From assembly GCA_028687995.1 (NCBI GenBank), contig JAQTZA010000003.1:62001-126000 (forward strand): 64,000 nt of DNA, written 5' to 3'. Both the position numbers and the translations under genes were made by a program. This document shows, piece after piece, positions 19,451 through 26,684 of this stretch. Below the pieces are notes generated by a model, which had not been told where the DNA came from, made no database searches, and worked only from the letters and a program-made list of their open reading frames with translations. This DNA is from Bacteroidales bacterium (GTDB lineage: Bacteria; Bacteroidota; Bacteroidia; Bacteroidales; UBA7332). Within the stretch, counting starts at the first letter, position 1, and each line of letters opens with the position of its first letter.

Positions 19451-19953
19451 ATTTTTTGAAATTTTGCAATGTATTTTTTGGTATTGGTACTAATAATACA
19501 TACATAGTTACCTTTATGAATTGTAGAAATATTTATATTTACATCTAATCCATTAAATATAGTTTGATTCTGAGAAACTAACTCCCCATTAATAGAAAAA
19601 ATAAGTATATCAATTTTGCTTTGTTCGGATTGATCTATATGTATATTAAGAACATCAGAAGCAGGGATAGGATAAAGTTTTACAATATTTGATTTTATAT
19701 ACAAATTATCAATATTTGTGAAGGTATCTCCTTCTTCAAAATCAATATATTGTATATCCGACAATAGAAGTTGAAGCTGAATTCCGATCATATCTGTTAC
19801 TACTAAATAATCCTCTAGAAAAGTAATTTTTGAAATATTTGAGACATTAAATGTGGTCTCCAATCCGTCATTTTGATTAAATATGATATTTTGACAGAAA
19901 CATTGAAAATGGAAACAAAAAAACAAAGTAGAAATTACAACTTTTATTTTCAT
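19447..19953 (-). CDS. Small secreted protein with T9SS-type C-terminal domain
   Basis: A 168-residue protein, first gene of the cassette. Signal peptide (cleavage after CFCQ near residue 21), then the shared motif IFNQNDGLETTFNVSNISKI, a second DIQYIDF repeat of it, and a T9SS type A domain (VKLYPIPASDVLNIHI ... GNYVCIISTNTKKYIAKFQKI). It is the only one of the three with a sorting tail. The gene overlaps the next by four bases. Base composition is strongly AT-rich compared with the ars genes on the other side. Confidence 0.65.
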   Translation of the reverse strand: MKIKVVISTLFFCFHFQCFCQNIIFNQNDGLETTFNVSNISKITFLEDYLVVTDMIGIQLQLLLSDIQYIDFEEGDTFTNIDNLYIKSNIVKLYPIPASDVLNIHIDQSEQSKIDILIFSINGELVSQNQTIFNGLDVNINISTIHKGNYVCIISTNTKKYIAKFQKI

Positions 19954-20104
19954 TAAGTAGCATTATTATATTATTTCTTATTTAGCAAATTACGATATAT
20001 TTCTATATTTTTGAAAATATCTACAAAATTAGACAATATTTTCTACATAAATGTGATGTTTTTTGATAAAGTAAATAATAATATCTTGTTATCGAATGCC
20101 TAGA

Positions 20105-20139
20105 TAAAAAAATAGCTACTTCTTATGGAAGTAGCTATT
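20105..20139 (-). terminator. Intrinsic terminator of the acr3 operon
   Basis: AATAGCTACTTC (20111-20122) and GAAGTAGCTATT (20128-20139) form a perfect 12-bp stem with a 5-base loop. On the minus strand it is followed by a run of seven T residues. It lies 25 bp after the acr3 stop. Confidence 0.9.
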
Positions 20140-20164
20140 GGATTAGAGTAAAATATTTAATTCG

Positions 20165-21199
20165 TCAGAAATACCTCTTTTTCATCCAGAATGCCACATT
20201 GACGAGGGCAATCATCACTGGCACTTCTACCAATGGACCAATAACGGCAGCAAAAGCTTCACCCGAATTGATCCCAAAAATGGCAATGGCGACAGCAATG
20301 GCGAGTTCGAAATTGTTGCTCGCAGCTGTAAAAGACAGCGTGGTCGCCTGTTCGTAAGTTGCTCCCGCCTTTTTACTCATATAAAATGAAAGCAAAAACA
20401 TCACAGCAAAATAGATGGTGAGCGGAATCGCGATGCGCACCACATCCATCGGAATTTTCACGATATACTCACCTTTGAGCGAAAACATCACCACGATGGT
20501 AAAGAGCAATGCGACTAACGTCAACGGACTGATTTTGGGGACAAATTTGGTTTCGTACCACGTTTTATTTTTCACACGAATGAGAATTACCCGTGTCAGG
20601 AATCCGACAATGAATGGAATTCCGAGATAGACGAACACGCTTTTGGCAATTGCACCCATCGTGATCTGCGACACGCTATCGTTCACCGGAAGGCCAAACC
20701 AACCCGGCAGAATCGCAATAAACACATAAGCGTAAACCGAAAACAGCAGCACCTGAAAAATGGAGTTGAACGCTACCAATCCAGCCGCATATTGGCGGTC
20801 GCCCTTTGCAAGGTCGTTCCACACAATCACCATGGCAATGCATCGCGCCAACCCGATCAGAATGACGCCATACATATAGTCGATGTTGAATTGCAAAAAC
20901 ACGATTGCCAGCAAGAACATCAAAATTGGCCCGATCACCCAGTTTTGAACGAGCGAAAGCCCGAGAATCTTTTTGTTTTTGAACACATCGCCCAACTCTT
21001 CGTAGCGAACTTTCGCCAGCGGTGGATACATCATCACAATCAGTCCGATTGCAATCGGAATGTTGGTGGTTCCAACCGAAAATTGGTTCCAAAACTCAGC
21101 CACAGATGGACTCAACCATCCCGCGAAAACGCCAATAGCCATTGCCAGAAATATCCACAGCGTGAGGTATCGGTCGAGAAACTTTAGTCGTTTATTCAT
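20165..21199 (-). CDS. acr3: Arsenite efflux permease of the ACR3 family
   Basis: Inner-membrane As(III) exporter with about ten transmembrane segments, 344 residues. The essential cysteine is in the conserved [13 protein letters not shown] motif in the fourth helix region, and the [17 protein letters not shown] block is typical. The ATG at 21199 ([15 protein letters not shown]) is chosen: a much longer frame extends upstream to 21454 but overlaps arsM for 240 bp and encodes a basic, non-family sequence. It is 7 bp after arsM and last of the arsR-arsC-arsM-acr3 module, ending at a strong terminator. Confidence 0.95.
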   Translation of the reverse strand: MNKRLKFLDRYLTLWIFLAMAIGVFAGWLSPSVAEFWNQFSVGTTNIPIAIGLIVMMYPPLAKVRYEELGDVFKNKKILGLSLVQNWVIGPILMFLLAIVFLQFNIDYMYGVILIGLARCIAMVIVWNDLAKGDRQYAAGLVAFNSIFQVLLFSVYAYVFIAILPGWFGLPVNDSVSQITMGAIAKSVFVYLGIPFIVGFLTRVILIRVKNKTWYETKFVPKISPLTLVALLFTIVVMFSLKGEYIVKIPMDVVRIAIPLTIYFAVMFLLSFYMSKKAGATYEQATTLSFTAASNNFELAIAVAIAIFGINSGEAFAAVIGPLVEVPVMIALVNVAFWMKKRYF

Positions 21200-21206
21200 G
21201 TTTAAC

Positions 21207-22010
21207 TTATTTTTCAGCTGAAACAGTGACACTGAAAATGCCCGTTTCGCCACTTTTGTAATCTGCAATCTCGCTTTCCGAAAGATAATCTTGCAAGATT
21301 TCGACCGGAATATCAATCGCCTTTTGCTTGTGAACAGTGATGTTTTGGAAACCTTGCCCTTTGATAATGCCGAGGTATTGCTCAATGTCAATCGCGCCAG
21401 AGACACAACCGGCATACATTTCGGCATCTTTTTGCAATTTCTCAGGCAATGCACCTTTCAAGACCACATCCGACACGCAGAAATGACCATCCGTCTTCAA
21501 CACTCGTCGCATTTGCGCAAAGGCTTTCTCCTTGTCGGGCACCAAATTGAGCACGCAATTCGACACAATTACGTCGAACGAATCGCTCGGCAATGGCATC
21601 TCTTCGATGTCGCCTTTCACAAACTCCACATTGGTGAAGCCTAGTTTAGCGCGATTTCGCTCCGCTTTTTCAAGCATTGCATCAGTGAAGTCAAGACCCG
21701 TTACTTTTCCTGTTTCGCCAACGATGGCTCGCGCCACGAAGCAATCATTTCCCGCACCGCTACCCAAATCGAGCACGTGGTCGCCTGCTTTGATACTGGC
21801 AAATTGCGTAGGAATGCCGCAACCCAAACCGAGGTCGGCATCGGCATTGTAGCCTTGTTCTTGGTCGTAGCTCTCTGCGAATACGGAGTAATCGACCGTC
21901 GAGCAACAACCAGTTGCGCCACAACACGAGCTTTCGTTCTGAATTTTCGATTGATTGGCTATTTCGCCGTATTTCTCCTGAACTATAAATTTGAGATCTT
22001 CTGCTTTCAT
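21207..22010 (-). CDS. arsM: Arsenite S-adenosylmethionine methyltransferase
   Basis: Methylates As(III) to mono-, di- and trimethyl species with SAM. The 267-residue protein has the class I SAM motif [15 protein letters not shown], an N-terminal cysteine cluster ([11 protein letters not shown]) and the conserved arsenic-binding cysteines in GLGCGIPTQ and AGCVSGAI, as in prokaryotic ArsM. It lies 10 bp after arsC and 7 bp before acr3. Presence of an ArsP-like permease in the second module fits a methylated-arsenical detoxification route. Confidence 0.94.
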   Translation of the reverse strand: MKAEDLKFIVQEKYGEIANQSKIQNESSCCGATGCCSTVDYSVFAESYDQEQGYNADADLGLGCGIPTQFASIKAGDHVLDLGSGAGNDCFVARAIVGETGKVTGLDFTDAMLEKAERNRAKLGFTNVEFVKGDIEEMPLPSDSFDVIVSNCVLNLVPDKEKAFAQMRRVLKTDGHFCVSDVVLKGALPEKLQKDAEMYAGCVSGAIDIEQYLGIIKGQGFQNITVHKQKAIDIPVEILQDYLSESEIADYKSGETGIFSVTVSAEK

Positions 22011-22020
22011 CTTTTCGTGG

Positions 22021-22437
22021 CTATTTTATATTTTCCACATAAAACTTATAGAATCCCTCTTTGATTTCGTCGCGAACGCGGATAAATTCGCTCCAGATGA
22101 ATTCATCAGAACCAACAGCGTGAGATGGATCATCGAAGCCGATGTGCAGACGGTGTTTTACTTTGCCAATAAATGCGGGGCAGGCTTCGTTTGCACCACC
22201 ACAAACGGTGATCACGTAATCCCACTCCTCACCGAGGTATTTGCTCACAGAATCAGAGGTGTGACCACTGATATCGATGCCCGCTTCGGCCATTGCTTTC
22301 ACGGCTTTTTGGTTGAGTTTGCCACTTGCCTCTGTTCCTGCTGAGCAAACGGTAATGTTTTGGTCGAACGATTGTAGAAAACCGTGTGCCATTTGGCTGC
22401 GGCAACTATTGCCAGTACAAAGAATTAGAACTTTCAT
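22021..22437 (-). CDS. arsC: Arsenate reductase, LMW phosphatase type
   Basis: Reduces arsenate to arsenite for export or methylation. The 138-residue protein has the phosphatase P-loop LCTGNSCRSQMA (Cys7, Cys12) and the redox cysteine pair in VCGGANEACP, followed by the catalytic DDPSHA, so it is the thioredoxin-coupled ArsC of Gram-positive type, not the glutaredoxin type. It is second in the module, 31 bp after arsR. Confidence 0.95.
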   Translation of the reverse strand: MKVLILCTGNSCRSQMAHGFLQSFDQNITVCSAGTEASGKLNQKAVKAMAEAGIDISGHTSDSVSKYLGEEWDYVITVCGGANEACPAFIGKVKHRLHIGFDDPSHAVGSDEFIWSEFIRVRDEIKEGFYKFYVENIK

Positions 22438-22468
22438 TTTTTTATAATTTGAAGATTTGAAGATTATT

Positions 22469-22798
22469 TTAGCAATCGCAAGCGATTTTACCGATTTCTA
22501 TTTTGTCGAAAAACAGATTGAATTGAGCCTTGAATTTCGCAATTTCAGTATCGCAGAGGCAATAGTTGATTTTTAATCCGTCGATTTCACCTTTGATGAG
22601 TCCTGCATCGCGCAACTCTTTCAAATGTTGAGAAACGGTGGTGCGACTCAACGGTATATAATCGGTGATATCGCCTGAAATGCAGGTTTTTGCTTCAGCC
22701 AGATATTGGAGAATGGCCAATCGTGCAGGATGCGAAATCACTTTTGCAAAAATGGCTAGCTCCTGAAGTTCTTCATCGAAATTTTCTGCTTTTTTCAT
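22469..22798 (-). CDS. arsR: ArsR family repressor, first module
   Basis: Winged-helix repressor of 109 residues, released from DNA by As(III) or Sb(III). The helix-turn-helix is DYIPLSRTTVSQHLKELRDA. Cysteines that could bind metalloid are Cys in AKTCISGD, YCLCD and the C-terminal ACDC. The ATG at 22798 (MKKAENF) is preferred over one at 22831, because the upstream ATG lies inside the palindromic operator 22811-22832 and downstream of the likely -7 box. Promoter-distal genes are arsC, arsM and acr3. Confidence 0.92.
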   Translation of the reverse strand: MKKAENFDEELQELAIFAKVISHPARLAILQYLAEAKTCISGDITDYIPLSRTTVSQHLKELRDAGLIKGEIDGLKINYCLCDTEIAKFKAQFNLFFDKIEIGKIACDC

Positions 22799-22810
22799 CG
22801 CCTTATGTTT

Positions 22811-22832
22811 TATGTCGCAAACATACGACATA
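22811..22832 (-). promoter_or_regulatory. Palindromic ArsR operator enclosing the -7 box
   Basis: TATGTCG (22811-22817) and CGACATA (22826-22832) are a perfect inverted repeat with an 8-base centre. The centre on the minus strand is TATGTTTG, a perfect TAnnTTTG -7 element, so a bound repressor would cover the promoter. It lies 12 bp upstream of the arsR start. Confidence 0.7.
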
Positions 22833-22887
22833 ATTGAATATGAGAAAATTATTTAGTATTAAATTTTTGTTACAATCGAAATAAATA

Positions 22888-23907
22888 TCATAGTATCCAA
22901 TTAAACATATACCCCACAATCAAAATTCCCGCTGTCACAATTCCCACAAATGTGAGGATTAACGGCAGTTTCAATACCTTTTTCAAGATAATTATTTCGG
23001 GTAAAGAAAGCCCGATAACAGCCATCATAAATGCTAAAGCTGTGCCCAACGATGCGCCTTTCTCAATTAATACCGACACAATCGGAATGATCCCTGCGGC
23101 ATTAGAATAGAGCGGAACGCCAATCAGCACCGAAAGCGGAACGCTGTACCAAGCCGACTTACCCATCAATGCTGCCATAAACTCTTCGGGTACAAATCCG
23201 TGCGCACCGGCTCCCACCGCTATACCGATGGCAACATAGATCCACACTTTTCCCACAATCTCTTTCACGGCATCGTAGCCAAACTGAATGCGATCGGCAA
23301 ATGTTATTTCTTCATTCATGATTCCGTCGTTCCCCAATTTGGTGGCATAAACCCAATCTTGCACCCAATGTTCGAGTTTCAGTTTGCCGATCACCCAACC
23401 TACGATAATGGCAATCGTGAGTCCGGTCAGTACATAAATCAAAGCGACTTTCCACCCAAACATCCCAAAAAGCAAAATTACCGCCACTTCATTTATCATA
23501 GGGGCAGCAATCAGAAACGAAAACGTAACTCCCAATGGCACACCCGATTCTACAAATCCCAAAAACAACGGGATGGCAGAGCAGGAGCAAAACGGCGTGA
23601 CTATGCCCAGCATCGCAGCCATTATATTCCCCATAAAAGTCGATTTACCCTCCAGCATTTTGCGCGTCCTTTCAGGCGAAAAGTATGAGCGGATAATCCC
23701 TACAAAAAAGATGATCAGCGCCAATAGCATCAATACTTTGGGCAGTTCGAAAACGAAAAACCGCAAGGCCTCGGTCAGGTGTGCACCTTTTTCCATTTTC
23801 AAGACAGAATCTACCAACCAATCGGTCAGCGGTTGCAATGAAGTATAGGTCAAATACCAAATGGGCAACATCACCAGTGGAACAAGAATTTTTTTATTTA
23901 CTACCAT
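22888..23907 (-). CDS. arsP: ArsP-like permease (DUF318 family)
   Basis: A 339-residue inner-membrane protein with about eight to ten helices. It carries the diagnostic TPFCSCSAIPLF motif and a second conserved SNAAGIIPIVSV block, as in ArsP, which exports trivalent methylated and aromatic arsenicals. DUF318 also includes permeases for other ions, so the substrate is inferred from context: arsM-produced methylarsenite in the same cluster. It has its own operator-like palindrome upstream (23923-23940), and is 49 bp from arsG. Confidence 0.82.
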   Translation of the reverse strand: MVVNKKILVPLVMLPIWYLTYTSLQPLTDWLVDSVLKMEKGAHLTEALRFFVFELPKVLMLLALIIFFVGIIRSYFSPERTRKMLEGKSTFMGNIMAAMLGIVTPFCSCSAIPLFLGFVESGVPLGVTFSFLIAAPMINEVAVILLFGMFGWKVALIYVLTGLTIAIIVGWVIGKLKLEHWVQDWVYATKLGNDGIMNEEITFADRIQFGYDAVKEIVGKVWIYVAIGIAVGAGAHGFVPEEFMAALMGKSAWYSVPLSVLIGVPLYSNAAGIIPIVSVLIEKGASLGTALAFMMAVIGLSLPEIIILKKVLKLPLILTFVGIVTAGILIVGYMFNWIL

Positions 23908-23922
23908 AATTTCAAATTTTAT

Positions 23923-23940
23923 ATTCGTATAATTACGAAC
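23923..23940 (-). promoter_or_regulatory. ArsR-type operator upstream of arsP
   Basis: ATTCGTATAATTACGAAC: the core TTCGTA/TACGAA (23924-23939) is a perfect palindrome. It matches the GTTCG-N8-CGAAC pattern seen before arsE and the second arsR (one base off at one end). It sits 16 bp upstream of the arsP start. Confidence 0.65.
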
Positions 23941-23956
23941 AAAATGACGAAATTTT

Positions 23957-24655
23957 TTACAAGAAAACTCTAAAAATATAATACACGCCTACCGCAATGA
24001 AAAGCACCGCAATAAAGCGACGAAACCAGATCTCGAACGTACGAATTTTGTGATAAACGCCGCCAATACTCGAAACGGCATACGCCAAAATCCACGATAA
24101 AAGAATCACTGGTATGCCGGTTGCCAAAGCAAAGACAAACGGAAGGTAAAGACCCGTGGCACTGGTAATTGTCATCGGAATTAACATTCCAAAATACAAC
24201 ACACCGCTATACGGACAAAACGCCAATGCAAACACCATCCCCAACAACAAGGCATCCACGTATCCCCAGCGGGTTTTGGCTTCCATTTTGGCATTCAACT
24301 TATCGAAACCCGGAAATCTGATTTTGAGAATATCGAGCATAAAGAGTCCAATCACAATGAGTAACGGACCGAGAATTCGCTCGCCATATTGCTGCAAAAA
24401 CCCTGCAAATTTAAACTGATCTGCTCCCAAGAAAATGATCAACGCAATCGCGGTATAGCTAATCGCACGCCCCAGCGTGTAGAGCAATCCATTCACAAAC
24501 ACACGATGCCGATTGTCTAAATCCTTGCTGATAAAGCCAACTGCAGTAATATTGGTAGCCAACGGACACGGACTGATAGCCGTCATCAGCCCCAGCACCA
24601 ACGCAGACAACCACGGCATTTGGCTGCTTTCTAATATTGAATTAAAAAAGTCCAT
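23957..24655 (-). CDS. arsG: ArsG-like efflux permease (DsbD/CcdA-type membrane protein)
   Basis: A 232-residue protein with about six membrane helices of the LysE/DsbD-CcdA kind. Cys motifs are TAISPCPLATNI in the first helix and ALAFCPYSGVLYFG in a later one. It resembles ArsG, the efflux permease of the ArsEFG aromatic-arsenical system. It follows arsF with a 78-bp gap and precedes arsP. A role as a CcdA-like thiol transporter rather than an exporter is the main alternative. Confidence 0.82.
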   Translation of the reverse strand: MDFFNSILESSQMPWLSALVLGLMTAISPCPLATNITAVGFISKDLDNRHRVFVNGLLYTLGRAISYTAIALIIFLGADQFKFAGFLQQYGERILGPLLIVIGLFMLDILKIRFPGFDKLNAKMEAKTRWGYVDALLLGMVFALAFCPYSGVLYFGMLIPMTITSATGLYLPFVFALATGIPVILLSWILAYAVSSIGGVYHKIRTFEIWFRRFIAVLFIAVGVYYIFRVFL

Positions 24656-24733
24656 AGTTAATAAATCACGTTAGATTTGTCACAAAGAAAGATTCTATTC
24701 CCATCTATTTGGCAGAGGGGTCAGGGGAGAGGT

Positions 24734-25135
24734 TTATTTCAACAGCTCATCCACTTTCGCCTTTATCACCGCCTTAAACTTGGCGGGATTGGCACGCGCG
24801 TACATAAATCCTTCGTTGGTGATATTCACCTGTTTTGTTCCTTTTACAATCAGTAATGCCTGAGTCGAAACATCCAATTTCTTGGCCAACGCTTCATTGG
24901 AAGCCTCATCCAAATTGAGTGATTGAAACGAAACTTTGTTGCCATACAACTCAGCCAAATCCTTTTTTGCTTCGGCTTCCACCGCTTTGCAAGTCACGCA
25001 TCGTGCTGAGAAATGAGAGTAATACACTTGTACAATCGGAGTTGAGGTCGCAGGTACTGTTTTCTTTGTTTGAGCCAAAGTTGCCATTGAAGACAATACG
25101 AAAATTGCCACTATTAACCTGAATTTTGCTATCAT
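24734..25135 (-). CDS. arsF: ArsF-like exported thioredoxin-fold protein
   Basis: A 133-residue protein with a signal peptide (MIAKFRLIVAIFVLSSMATLAQ) and a thioredoxin-like domain with CVTC as the active-site CxxC, near residue 46. In the ArsEFG system ArsE and ArsF are thought to reduce nitro groups of aromatic arsenicals before export by ArsG. The N-terminal SHFSARCVTCKAVE and NLDEASNEALAKKLDV match that family. It starts 13 bp after arsE. Confidence 0.8.
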   Translation of the reverse strand: MIAKFRLIVAIFVLSSMATLAQTKKTVPATSTPIVQVYYSHFSARCVTCKAVEAEAKKDLAELYGNKVSFQSLNLDEASNEALAKKLDVSTQALLIVKGTKQVNITNEGFMYARANPAKFKAVIKAKVDELLK

Positions 25136-25148
25136 AACAACTTATTTA

Positions 25149-25385
25149 TTATTGGTTTAATAAAATTTCTTGCAGTTGAGGTATTGTTGGGATTTTCCCT
25201 TTCAACACCACTTTTTCGTCGATAACCAGAGCTGGCGTAGTCATTACGCCATAACCCATTATGGCAACGATATCTTCTACTTTTTCGACTTCTGCCACAA
25301 TGCCTAATTCAGCAATCGTTTCGCGTGTCATTTTTTCGAGTGTCTTACACTTCGAGCAACCTGTTCCCAATACTTTGATTTTCAT
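25149..25385 (-). CDS. arsE: ArsE-like small thioredoxin (TM0996/MTH895 family)
   Basis: A 78-residue cytosolic glutaredoxin-like protein with active site GCSKCKTLEK (CxxC at residues 9-12), a cis-proline in VMTTPALVIDEK and the typical C-terminal helix. Such proteins occur next to DUF318 permeases and ArsR regulators. As the partner of ArsF and ArsG it is best read as ArsE. A GTTCG-N8-CGAAC palindrome (25413-25430) lies 27 bp before its start. Confidence 0.82.
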   Translation of the reverse strand: MKIKVLGTGCSKCKTLEKMTRETIAELGIVAEVEKVEDIVAIMGYGVMTTPALVIDEKVVLKGKIPTIPQLQEILLNQ

Positions 25386-25412
25386 AATTATTTGGATTTA
25401 ACTTTATTCGTT

Positions 25413-25430
25413 GTTCGCGAAATAACGAAC
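25413..25430 (-). promoter_or_regulatory. ArsR-type operator upstream of arsE
   Basis: GTTCGCGAAATAACGAAC: perfect 5-bp arms GTTCG and CGAAC separated by 8 bases, the same architecture as the palindrome before the second arsR. It lies between arsR and arsE, suggesting an internal regulated start or a second repressor contact. Confidence 0.6.
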
Positions 25431-25448
25431 ATTAGTGTCAAAAATTTT

Positions 25449-25754
25449 TTATTTGGAAAGAAATGCCAGAAACAACGTTTGAGCTTCCGCCCAATTCTCT
25501 TTATTCAAGCAATATTTTACTTTCGGTGTTTCGATTTCACCTTGTATCAGTCCGGCATCTTTCAACTCTTTGAGGTGCTGCGACAAAGTAGATTTGGCTA
25601 TTGGCAGAATATCGCTCAAGTCGCCACTGTAGCAACAAGCTTGCTTCGAGAGCATTTCGAGTACGAAAATACGCACCGGATGACCCATCGCTTTGGCATA
25701 GCGAGCCATCTTCGTTTGTTCGTCTGAAATAACTTTTCGTGGAGCGATCTTCAT
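25449..25754 (-). CDS. arsR: ArsR family repressor, second module
   Basis: A 101-residue winged-helix regulator heading the arsE-arsF-arsG-arsP module. The recognition region is SDILPIAKSTLSQHLKELKD. A vicinal cysteine pair in KQACCYSGDL is a likely As(III) ligand, with another Cys in KYCLNKENW. The ATG at 25754 is used rather than the TTG at 25799, because the operator 25756-25773 and the -7 box TATCTTTG (25773-25780) lie between them. The two ArsR proteins in the island are clearly related but not duplicates. Confidence 0.9.
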   Translation of the reverse strand: MKIAPRKVISDEQTKMARYAKAMGHPVRIFVLEMLSKQACCYSGDLSDILPIAKSTLSQHLKELKDAGLIQGEIETPKVKYCLNKENWAEAQTLFLAFLSK

Positions 25755-25755
25755 T

Positions 25756-25773
25756 GTTCGTAATTTTGCGAAC
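25756..25773 (-). promoter_or_regulatory. ArsR operator abutting the -7 box of the second arsR
   Basis: GTTCGTAATTTTGCGAAC: arms GTTCG/CGAAC with an 8-base centre. On the minus strand it starts at the end of a TATCTTTG box (25773-25780), so it covers the expected transcription start, about 12 bp before the ATG at 25754. Confidence 0.7.
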
Positions 25774-25822
25774 AAAGATAATGGAAAATCTGATTTCAAT
25801 CTATTTTTACGGAGAAAAAAGT

Positions 25823-26584
25823 TTATTTTTTATCCAATTGCCCAAAAACTTTCTTCAATAATGCATTCACCCTCGCCGATGGATTGTCACGAATCTGTTT
25901 TTCTTCGTTTGCAAGCGAAAGAAACATTCCATCCAAAGCACGTTCGGTAACGTAACCCGACAGGTTGGAATTAACAGGTTTGAGACTGGCAGTTTGCCCG
26001 ATGATGGAGTTCGCCACTTTGTTGTAAGCCGTAGTCAGCGTGCTCCACGATTGCGTTGTAGAGATGTTCCCGATTAGCTTTTTATCGAGCGAGGCTGCGA
26101 TTTTGGGTTGAAATGCTGCCGTCAGTTGACTGTATGTATTTTGTTTGAGGTAAGTCGTTGCTGCATTTTTGTTGCCGAAAAGAATACCCGTTGCATCAGC
26201 TATGGTCATATTGCGAATGGCATTCACAAAAATCGGTTTCGCTTCCACTGCGGCATCTTCGGCAGCACGATTAAGACGAAGGACTACATCGTTGAGCATT
26301 TTTTCACCACCGGGCACATATTTGATATTATCCACAATCATTTTTGCATCATTCGGCAAAAAAATCTTCAATGCTTGATTAGAATAATATCCATTTTGCT
26401 TATTAAGGGCAGTAACTGTATTGGCAATACCCACAGAAAGTGCTTCTTTCAATCCGGATGCATTTTCATTGGTAGGAGAAAGTGTAGAATTGGTGGTTAT
26501 CATCTGATTGGCAATCTGTTGCAATTCAGAACAAGAAGTTAAAGCCAGAGTTATAAATGCTAAAAATACTAATTTACGATTCAT
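25823..26584 (-). CDS. DUF4197 family lipoprotein
   Basis: A 253-residue exported protein: short N-terminal hydrophobic stretch ending in a lipobox LALTSC (Cys18), then a helical DUF4197 domain (GLKEALSVGIANTVTAL ... IFLPNDAKMIVDNI ... ALDGMFLSLANEEKQIRDNP). DUF4197 proteins are periplasmic lipoproteins of unknown role, common in Proteobacteria and Bacteroidota. It is monocistronic by spacing and precedes the ars island on the same strand. Confidence 0.85.
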   Translation of the reverse strand: MNRKLVFLAFITLALTSCSELQQIANQMITTNSTLSPTNENASGLKEALSVGIANTVTALNKQNGYYSNQALKIFLPNDAKMIVDNIKYVPGGEKMLNDVVLRLNRAAEDAAVEAKPIFVNAIRNMTIADATGILFGNKNAATTYLKQNTYSQLTAAFQPKIAASLDKKLIGNISTTQSWSTLTTAYNKVANSIIGQTASLKPVNSNLSGYVTERALDGMFLSLANEEKQIRDNPSARVNALLKKVFGQLDKK

Positions 26585-26625
26585 GCTTGTCTATTTTAGA
26601 ATTGCAAATATACGGTTTATCCAAC

Positions 26626-26665
26626 AAAAACGGGCTGTTCGATGCAATTGCGAACAGCCCGTTTT
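26626..26665 (-). terminator. Intrinsic terminator of the M3 peptidase gene
   Basis: AAAACGGGCTGTTCG (26627-26641) pairs perfectly with CGAACAGCCCGTTTT (26651-26665), a 15-bp stem. On the minus strand a TTTTTGTT tract follows. It lies 20 bp after the stop of the gene at 26685-28799. Confidence 0.92.
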
Positions 26666-26684
26666 ACCAATCTTAGAAATATTT

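Noticed and set aside
20165..21454. A long form of the Acr3 protein starting at 21454.
   Set aside because: The extra 85 residues overlap arsM, are basic and unlike any Acr3; the ATG at 21199 gives the normal family start.
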